A DNA stretch of 64,000 nucleotides from Streptomyces sp. NRRL WC-3742 (lineage in GTDB: Bacteria; Actinomycetota; Actinomycetes; Streptomycetales; Streptomycetaceae): positions 10,294 through 74,293 of the forward strand of contig NZ_JOCF01000034.1 in NCBI RefSeq assembly GCF_000720635.1, read 5' to 3'. Shown here piece after piece: positions 1 to 7,100 of the stretch; positions within the stretch are counted from its first letter, which is position 1; every line of letters starts with the position of its first letter. The notes beneath the pieces were generated by a model, which was not told the DNA's origin, did no database searches, and saw nothing but the letters and a program-made list of their open reading frames with translations. The position numbers and the translations under genes are program-made.

Positions 1-555
1 GGCAGTCGCCACCTGTACGGGCTCAGCCCCGACGGCAGCGGCGTGTTCCAGTGGCAGGGCGGCACCGACTGGGTGCAGATCGGCGGCCCCGCCGCCCACA
101 TCGTCGCGGGCGGCGGCGACACCCTGATCGCCACCAACCCCACCACCGGCGACGTCTGGCGCTACACCGGCACCCCCAACAACTGGACCCGCATCGGCGG
201 CCCCGGCGCCCAGTTCGTCGTCGACGGCTCGGGCACCGTCTACGGGCTGACCCCGGACCGCGGCGCCGTGTTCCAGTGGCAGGGCGGGACGAACTGGACC
301 CAGGTCGGCGGCCCCGCGAGCAGCCTCGTCGCGGGCGGCGGCAGCTTCCTGCTGGCCACCAACCCGACCACCGGCGACGTCTGGCGCTACACCGGCACCT
401 GGGCGCGCATCGGCGGCCCCGGCGCGGAGTTCACCGTCGACGGCGCCGGCACGGTCTACGGCCTGACCCCTGACGGCAGCGGCGTCTTCCAGTGGCAGGG
501 CGGCACCAACTGGACCCAGATCGGCGGCCCGGCCGCCTGGCTCGCGGCCTCCTGA
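1..555 (+). CDS. Repeat-containing (tectonin/propeller-like) protein, C-terminal part
   Basis: The reading frame is open from the first base, so only the C-terminal end of a longer protein is present. It consists of alternating repeats of about 38 residues built around 'VFQWQGGTNWTQIGGPA', 'LLATNPTTGDVWRYTG' and 'GTVYGLTPDG', each with Trp-Gly-Gly turns. Such Trp/Gly-rich blades resemble tectonin or tachylectin-2-like beta-propellers, which often bind sugars; that family assignment is inference from the pattern. The last blade ends in 'AAWLAAS' just before the stop, so the protein closes on a complete repeat. Any catalytic or targeting domain would lie upstream of the window. Repeats are nearly identical at the DNA level, suggesting recent duplication or conversion. 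Confidence 0.75.
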   Translation, partial: GSRHLYGLSPDGSGVFQWQGGTDWVQIGGPAAHIVAGGGDTLIATNPTTGDVWRYTGTPNNWTRIGGPGAQFVVDGSGTVYGLTPDRGAVFQWQGGTNWTQVGGPASSLVAGGGSFLLATNPTTGDVWRYTGTWARIGGPGAEFTVDGAGTVYGLTPDGSGVFQWQGGTNWTQIGGPAAWLAAS

Positions 556-582
556 CACCCAGTCCGCTGAACACCCCCCCCC

Positions 583-620
583 GGGCCCGCCGCGCCCGCG
601 CCGACGAGCGCGGCGGGCCC
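583..620. terminator. Bidirectional terminator hairpin between converging genes
   Basis: A perfect 13-bp inverted repeat (GGGCCCGCCGCGC and its complement) with a 12-nt loop lies between the stop of the repeat protein and the stop of the gene on the opposite strand. No T-tract follows, as is usual for GC-rich actinobacterial terminators. Confidence 0.7.
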
Positions 621-622
621 GC

Positions 623-1159
623 TCAGCCGGTCCCGGCCCGGACGTACACGTCCGCACCGCGCGGCGCCCCGGCGCCGGGCAGCAGCACCACGAAGACCTG
701 CCGCCCGGCCCGTCCCTCCGGCAGGAGCACGCCCTCGGTCGGCCGGTCGCCGGGCAGCACGGCCCGCAGGTCCTCCGGCAGGGGTGCGCGGGTTCCCGCG
801 GGCGGCAGGTCGTAGGTGCGGAGGAAGTCGTCGATGTTGTTGTCCTCGGTGGCGCCGGCCCCGTAGTGCAGGTAGGCGACCGGCGTCCCGGCGGGGGTCT
901 TGGCGATCACGGCCCATGCCGGGACGTAGTACCGCCCCTTCCCGGGATGCTGCTGGTAGGACAGGCCCGCCAACCGTTCGGCGCGTACGGCCTCGGTCTC
1001 CCGTGCCGCGCGCGCGTTCAGGAACGCGTCCACTCCCCACCACACGCACCCCACGATGACCAGCCCGCAGAACACCTCGAACCCGACGAGAGCCCGACGC
1101 CCCCACCCCCGCCGCGCGGACCCACCCGGCGTCACCTCAGAGCTTCCTCGTCCGGGCAT
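623..1159 (-). CDS. Single-pass membrane protein of unknown function
   Basis: 178 residues. A basic N-terminal stretch ('SARRGWGRR') is followed by one hydrophobic segment (about residues 23-43, 'VGFEVFCGLVIVGCVWWG'), then an extracytoplasmic domain containing 'YYVPAWAVIAKTPAGTPVAYLHYG' in two strand-like blocks. The ATG was chosen because GGGAGG stands 9-14 bases upstream; longer readings of the frame run into the kinase gene antisense. It lies 90 bp downstream of the kinase gene on the same strand, so the two may be co-transcribed and the protein could be a kinase partner or substrate. I do not recognise the family. Confidence 0.65.
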   Translation of the reverse strand: MPGRGSSEVTPGGSARRGWGRRALVGFEVFCGLVIVGCVWWGVDAFLNARAARETEAVRAERLAGLSYQQHPGKGRYYVPAWAVIAKTPAGTPVAYLHYGAGATEDNNIDDFLRTYDLPPAGTRAPLPEDLRAVLPGDRPTEGVLLPEGRAGRQVFVVLLPGAGAPRGADVYVRAGTG

Positions 1160-1248
1160 CGCTGGCGCCTCCCATGTCGAACTCGCGGGCCAGTCCGGGG
1201 CATCGGGGCCGGCCGGCTCCACCTCGACCTTAGAGGGGCCGGGGAGGT

Positions 1249-2457
1249 TCAGGGGTGTCGGGGGCGGCCCGGGGCGGTGTTGATGAGGCAGAGGAGGGAG
1301 CCGGGGCGGACGGCTGTGTCCTCGTCGGCGATGACGGCGATGATGACGCCGGTGACGGGGGAGCGGATGTCGACGGTGTCCTCGTCGGCGGTGATCCTCA
1401 GCAGGGGTTCGCCTGCTTGGACGGTCGAGCCGTTCCCGTGGTGCCAGGCGGCGACCCGCAGTTGGCTGCATCCGACGAACCTGGGGAGCCAGACCGGGAA
1501 CCTGTTCGTCAGGATGGCCGGCCTCAAGGATGTCCGGTGGGGCCCGGGGTCGGTTCGAGCCCGAATGACTGCTCCGGGGAGGGCGGAGGGCGGTGGAGCG
1601 GCGCTTGCGGTCGGCACCGGTTCGGCCTCGGGTGGGCCGCACGTGCGGGTGAGGGTGGCGATCGTCTCGGCGACGGTCGGCCGGCCGTCGGGCGTCTTGG
1701 CCAGCAGCGCTGCGACCAACTGGTCGACCTCGGCGGGGACTTCGGCCCGGACGGACCGGAGGCTGCGAGGCACCTCCTCCAGGTGCCGGTGCATCAGCGC
1801 CCACACCTGCCCGCCGGTGGCGCGGAAGGGCGGTGCCCCCGTGAGCAGGGCGTGGAGGACGCAGCCCAGTGCGTACAGGTCGCACCGGGTGTCGATGTGT
1901 TCGCCGCGCCACTGTTCCGGGGCCATGTAGAGCGGGGTGCCGAGCGGCCGGCCGGTGGTGGTGAGCGCGGCCGTGGTGTCGTCGGTGCGGGCGATGCCGA
2001 AGTCGCAGATCTTCAGCCGGCCTCCGGTGGTGAGGAAGAGGTTGCCGGGCTTGAGGTCGCGGTGGACGACGCCCTGCGCGTGTGCGGCGGCGAGGGCTTC
2101 GGCGGCCTGTCGGGCGAGTGCGAGGGCCCGGTCGACGGGCAGGCCGTCCGGTGCGTCGGCCAGCAGGCAGGCCAGGTCGCGGCCTTGGAGGAGTTCCATC
2201 ACGATGAACAGTCGGCCGTTGTGCCGTCCGACGTCGTGCACCACGGTGATCCCCGGGTGCTGGAGCCGTGCGCCGATCGTTGCCTCGCGCTGGAAACGCT
2301 GGAGCGTCTCCTTCGTGCTGCCGCCGTCGGGCAGCAGTTTCAGGGCGACCGCGCGGCCGAGTACGACGTCGTGGCCCCGCCACACCTGGCTCATGCCGCC
2401 GCGCCCGAGGCGCGCGTCCAGCCGGTATCGCTTGGCGAGGTGGTCGCCCTCCCGCAC
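1249..2457 (-). CDS. Ser/Thr protein kinase with C-terminal lipoyl/biotinyl-like domain
   Basis: 402 residues, GTG start with GGAGG six bases upstream. The N-terminal 270 residues are a Hanks-type kinase: glycine loop 'LGRGGMSQVWRG', catalytic lysine in 'VALKLL', 'HRDLKPGN', 'DFG', and 'GTPLYMAPEQ'. No transmembrane segment is visible, so it is a soluble kinase. After a Pro/Ala-rich linker, roughly residues 325-395 read as a lipoyl/biotinyl hammerhead ('GEPLLRITADEDTVDIRSP' followed by 'VTGVIIAVIADEDTAVRPG'). The position that carries lipoyl-lysine in E2 proteins is Glu (about residue 359), so the domain probably cannot be lipoylated and may act as a binding or sensing module. Gene neighbours are a small membrane protein downstream and a TetR regulator upstream. 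Confidence 0.85.
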   Translation of the reverse strand: MREGDHLAKRYRLDARLGRGGMSQVWRGHDVVLGRAVALKLLPDGGSTKETLQRFQREATIGARLQHPGITVVHDVGRHNGRLFIVMELLQGRDLACLLADAPDGLPVDRALALARQAAEALAAAHAQGVVHRDLKPGNLFLTTGGRLKICDFGIARTDDTTAALTTTGRPLGTPLYMAPEQWRGEHIDTRCDLYALGCVLHALLTGAPPFRATGGQVWALMHRHLEEVPRSLRSVRAEVPAEVDQLVAALLAKTPDGRPTVAETIATLTRTCGPPEAEPVPTASAAPPPSALPGAVIRARTDPGPHRTSLRPAILTNRFPVWLPRFVGCSQLRVAAWHHGNGSTVQAGEPLLRITADEDTVDIRSPVTGVIIAVIADEDTAVRPGSLLCLINTAPGRPRHP

Positions 2458-2542
2458 AGTGCCTCCTCGCGGACGATGCCACCATTGTGCCGGTCAACAG
2501 CCGTGACGGAGGGGCGAGTTCGGCGGTTCCCGGCATCGGTTT

Positions 2543-3127
2543 TCAGGCGGGCAGGACGCGGCCGAGGTGGTAGTGGAGGACGGCGGTCGCGTCCTCGGGG
2601 GTGCGCTGGCCGAGGAGGACGCTCAGGCCGAGGCCGGCGGAGGTGGCGAGGAGGAGGGCGGCTTCGTGGTGAGGGTCGAAGGTGGGGTCGGCGGGGCGGG
2701 CGGCGGTGAGTTGGGTGGTGAGGAAGGCTTCCATCTCGTCGGGGGCGGCGAGGGTGCCGAGGGCGGGGTCGGTGACGGAGAGCACCGCGTACTCGGTGTA
2801 GATGAGGTGGAAGGCGCGGCTCTCCTCGGTGGTGGGGACGGCTTCGAGGAGGACGGCCTCGATGATGCCGCGTGGGGCGCTCGCGGTGCCCGTCGCGCGC
2901 AGCCGGTGCTGGATGCGTTCGCCCATGCGCGCGCCCAGGCGGGTCATGGCGGCGAGGAGTAGCTGTTCCTTGGTGTCGAAGTAGTACTGGACGAGCCGTA
3001 CGGAGACGCCCGCCTCCACCGCGACCGACCGCATGGTGACGGAGTGCAGGCCGCTGTTCGCCGCCGAGCGGAGCAGGGCGTCGATGATGTGGGCCCGCCG
3101 TTCCTCGTGATCCACCAGCTTCGGCAT
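2543..3127 (-). CDS. TetR family transcriptional regulator
   Basis: 194 residues. The first 50 residues form the TetR DNA-binding domain ('RAHIIDALLRSAANSG', then 'VTMRSVAVEAGVSVRLVQYY' and 'FDTKEQLLLA'); the rest is a helical ligand-binding domain. It is divergent from an alpha/beta hydrolase gene, with a 57-bp gap that holds a near-perfect inverted repeat, so it most likely represses that gene and itself and responds to the hydrolase substrate. Ligand unknown. Confidence 0.85.
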   Translation of the reverse strand: MPKLVDHEERRAHIIDALLRSAANSGLHSVTMRSVAVEAGVSVRLVQYYFDTKEQLLLAAMTRLGARMGERIQHRLRATGTASAPRGIIEAVLLEAVPTTEESRAFHLIYTEYAVLSVTDPALGTLAAPDEMEAFLTTQLTAARPADPTFDPHHEAALLLATSAGLGLSVLLGQRTPEDATAVLHYHLGRVLPA

Positions 3128-3150
3128 CGGGTTCCTTCCGGATATTTTTG

Positions 3151-3166
3151 TGGTACAACCATACCA
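3151..3166. promoter_or_regulatory. Probable TetR operator
   Basis: TGGTACAACCATACCA contains TGGTA and its complement TACCA around a 6-bp centre. The flanks continue the symmetry imperfectly (TTTTG on the left, TCAAAA on the right). It is the only clear palindrome between the divergent TetR and hydrolase genes and lies in an unusually AT-rich stretch, as expected of an operator over a promoter. Confidence 0.6.
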
Positions 3167-3184
3167 TCAAAACCGGGAGGGATC

Positions 3185-4066
3185 ATGACCAGGACCAGCG
3201 TCGGACACTTCGTCAGCGAGGCTTCTCGCGCGAAGTTCCTGGAGGCGTACGACCGGGCGATGGAGCTGTGGCCGAGCCCGCGCGAGGAACTCGACGTCGA
3301 GACCGCGTACGGGACGGTGCACGTCCACCGCTACGGCGCGGCGGCCGGCGAGCCGGTCGTGCTACTGCACGGGCACGCCGGGCACCCGTCCAACTGGTAC
3401 CCGCAGGTCGCCGCGCTGGGGGAGCACCACCCGGTGTACGCGGTCGACACCCTGGACGACCCCGGGCGCAGCGTCCAGCGCGTCGTGGCCGAAGGGTCGG
3501 AGGAGAACGCGGCCTGGCTCGGCGAGGTCCTGAGCGGCCTCGGGCTGGAGCGGGTGCACCTGGTGGGCGTCTCGTACGGCGGGTGGCTGGCCCTGAACCA
3601 GGCGATCCACCACCCGGAGCGCGTGGCCTCCGTCACGGCCCTCGACCCGGGCGGGATCGAGAAGGTGCCCGCGCGGTTCTACGCGCACATGGTGGGCGGG
3701 CTGTTCGGGATGCTCGCCCCGAGGCGCTACCGCCCGGCGCTCGGGCGGCTGTTGGCGAACCCGGCGCTCAGCGCGCCGCCCGAGATGATCGCCCCGCTGA
3801 TGCTCGCGATGCGCAGCTACAAGCCCGGCTCGCGTCCGCCCGCACGGCCGTTCACGGACGAGGAGTTGGCCTCGATCGCCCTGCCGGTCCTGGTGCTGGT
3901 CGGCCGCCGCAGCGCGCTGCTGCGCCCGCGTCAGGTGGTGGAGCGGGTGACGGGGCTCGTCCCGGGCGTACGGGCGGAGATCGTGGAGCGGGCGGGCCAC
4001 GGGCTGAACCTGGAGCGCCCGGAGCTGGTCAACGAGCGGCTGCTGGCGTTCGCCGCCGGGCGTTGA
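3185..4066 (+). CDS. Alpha/beta hydrolase
   Basis: 293 residues; ATG follows GGGAGG by 4 bases. The fold is shown by 'VVLLHGHAGHPSNW' (oxyanion-hole region), the nucleophile elbow 'GVSYGG' (Ser), an acid region 'LPVLVLVGRRSALL', and the catalytic His in 'ERAGHGLNLERPELV'. This is the order expected for a soluble esterase, epoxide hydrolase or haloalkane-type enzyme; the substrate cannot be told. It is divergent from the TetR gene and preceded by its probable operator, which suggests induction by a small molecule that it then hydrolyses. Confidence 0.85.
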   Translation: MTRTSVGHFVSEASRAKFLEAYDRAMELWPSPREELDVETAYGTVHVHRYGAAAGEPVVLLHGHAGHPSNWYPQVAALGEHHPVYAVDTLDDPGRSVQRVVAEGSEENAAWLGEVLSGLGLERVHLVGVSYGGWLALNQAIHHPERVASVTALDPGGIEKVPARFYAHMVGGLFGMLAPRRYRPALGRLLANPALSAPPEMIAPLMLAMRSYKPGSRPPARPFTDEELASIALPVLVLVGRRSALLRPRQVVERVTGLVPGVRAEIVERAGHGLNLERPELVNERLLAFAAGR

Positions 4067-4148
4067 CGCGGCGTGTATCCGGCGTCGACGCGCCGTTCCT
4101 AGCGTGGCCGGGCCCGTGGTGCGGGCGGTGACGCGAAGGAATGTGGAG

Positions 4149-7100
4149 ATGCGAACAGTCAGGTTCCCCTCGGCACGCCCCCGGTGGCGGTGGCCGATGA
4201 GGGTGGCGGCGATCGGGATGGCGGTGCTGCTGGCGTTCACGGCGATGCCCACGCTGAGCGCCGTGGCGGCGGACGGGACGGACGAGGACAGGCTGTACGC
4301 GACCCGGTACAGGGAGTTCATCGACCAGCTGCGGGCGGACACGAGCGCTTCGCTGATCGCGGCCCAGGACGCGGTGGAGCACGACGTCACCAGCATCAAT
4401 GCGACGACGGCGGGATACATCCAGGTGCCGCTCACGAAGCTCGAACGGCTCGACCCGACCATGGGTGACGTGCCGCCCATTCTGGTGATGCGCCGGAGCG
4501 ACCTGTACATCATGGGCTTCCTGCGGCCGGCCCAGCACAACAGGCCCGCGCTGTTCTTCCGCATGCGGGGGACGGACGCTCCGGACCAGGAGGGCTACAG
4601 GACCGTCGACCTCGGGTACAGCGACAGGTACAACGACAAGCAGGGCCTCCTCGATCCGAACGACGTGAGGATCGACCAACAGGCGCTTCATGAGGCCCTG
4701 GACGCTCTACGCGGGGCGAGGGAGGACTACAACTCCCGTCAGGCCCTGAAGGGGGCGCTCACCATGCTGGCCACGGCCGCGTCCGAAGCGGCCCGGTTCC
4801 AGGTGATCCGGGACAACATCCTTCGCGCGCTGGCGACGCGTACGTCGGACGGCCATCCCTCGGTGTACGACGCCCGGGACAGCGTGGTGCCGAACGACCT
4901 CACGCTCACACCGGAGATACGGAGCAGAATCACCGGGGGCTGGCTCGTCAACCGCTGGGATGCGCTGAGCGAGCGAGTCCTCGCCTGGAACGACGACAAT
5001 CCGGAGGGCGATCTCAGGTCCGCGTTCGACGCAGGGCCCCTCGACCAGAGGTTGACCAACGTCCCCTTCACCATAGGCAGGGCCCTGTCCTTCCTCGCGG
5101 TCGTGCACGTCGGGGCGGCCGGCTGCGGAGGGCGGACCCTCCAGCTGACCTCCGGCACGACCGGCACCGCCTCGGGCGTGTGCACCACCCACCCGAAGGC
5201 CATCGACGCCGCCGTGTCCATCGACGACGTGAGCGCCCACGCGATCCTGTTCAAGGGGCCCAACTACCAGTACATGACGGGCGACCGCGGCATGCGGGAC
5301 TGGCCGTGGGCGCTGGAGGGCAAGCCGCGCAGCACGGTCCAGGACTGCCCGGCCCTGCGCGGCACGGGGTTCGCCACCGGAGTGGACGCGGCGCTGCGCC
5401 TGCCGGACTACCCGGACGACCTGCTGCTGTTCCGGGGCGACCGCTACCTGCGCCTGCGGCTCGGCAAGAACGCCCAGGGCCGGACGTTGCAGGGCTGTTC
5501 CGTCCAGACCGGCCCGATGCCGATCGGGGACGCCTTCACGCCGTTGAAGGGCACGGGTTTCGCGAACGGTCTCGACACCGCCGTCTCCGTCACCGGCAGC
5601 CAGGCGTACCTCTTCAAGGGGGACCAGTACCTCCTCCTCCAGGTCGCCGTCGGCGGCTCCGGGGACAGGATCGTGAACGGCCCGAAGCCCATCAAGGACA
5701 ACTGGTCCCAGTTGGCGAGGGCCCGCCTCACGTCGGACCTGGATGCGGCCTTCTCGCCGCCCCAGTCCCAGATCGGTGACAACGCACCGCCCCTGGAGAC
5801 GGTGTTCATCAAGGGCGGCGCCTACGTCAGCATGGTGGTCCGTCCCGGGACGGTGGACGACGACCCCATGTCGGCCGGCATGATCGAGGACGACTGGTAC
5901 GGCTTCCGGAACTCGATCTTCTCCTCGAGGGACTCCGTCATCCGGATCCCCCAGGAGATGCACCGCCCGCCGGGCGGCCTGCCGCCCGGGCCGGTCAAGG
6001 GACTGAGCGGGAGGTGCCTGGACGTCAAGGACGGCGCGACGGCGCCGGGCACCCCGGTCCGGCTCCAGGACTGCAACGGCGGCGACGCCCAGAAGTGGTC
6101 GGTGCCGGGCGACGGCACCCTCCGGGCCCTCGGCACGTGCCTTGAGGCGGCGGGCGCCGGGAAGGACTGGGGCACCAAGGTGCAGCTGGCGGCCTGCGAC
6201 GGCTCCGCCGCCCAGCGCTGGAACCGCACCGCGGCACGGGAGTTGAGGAACGCCAACGCCGACCTGTGCCTGGACGTCCCGGGCTCGGTGGTCGACGACG
6301 GGCGGCAGCTGCAGCTGTGGGGCTGCAACGACAGCGGCGCGCAGAAGTGGACGGTCAACGACCCGTCCGTGCCCGCGCCCACGCCCGTGAGCGGTGACGC
6401 CGGCTCCCCGTTCGACGACTCGGCCGACGACCGGGGCGGCAAGCCCGCCTCCTCCGGCGACTGCCGCCCCGAGGGCATGGCGGTCACCCCAGGTGTCACG
6501 GCGCGCTACTGCGACGTGTACGACGGCAGCGGCCGTGAGTGGGTCGGCAACAACCGCACCCGCCGTACGGTCGGGTACTTCAACGCGGGGCGCACCGGGG
6601 CGGACGGCACCCCCGGGTACCTGGTGTCCAACATCCCCTGGTCGAAGGTGAGTCACATCAACTACGCCTTCGCCCACGTCACGGACAACCGGATCTCCGT
6701 CGGCGACCCCAACGACCCGAAGAACCCGGCCACCGGCCTGACCTGGGAGGGCGACCGGAACGCGATGGACACGTCCCTCCCGTACCGGGGGCACTTCAAC
6801 CTCCTGAACACGTACAAGAAGAAGCACCCGGCGGTGAAGACGCTGATCTCGGTCGGCGGCTGGGCGGACACCCGCGAGTTCTACGCGATGGCCACCAACG
6901 CGGACGGCTCGGTGAACCAGGCGGGGATCGACACGTTCGCCGACTCCGTGGCGGACTTCCTCGACCGGTACGGGTTCAACGGTGTCGACATCGACTACGA
7001 GTACCCCACCGCCCTGCCCAGCACCGGCAACCCCAACGACTGGGACGTCTCCGACCCGCGCCGCAAGGGCCTCCAGCAGGGCTACACCGCGCTGATGAAG

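Noticed and set aside
623..2536. One 637-codon frame covering the small membrane protein and the kinase region
   Set aside because: Only its last 178 codons look like protein and are preceded by a good ribosome site; the rest is a shadow of the kinase gene.
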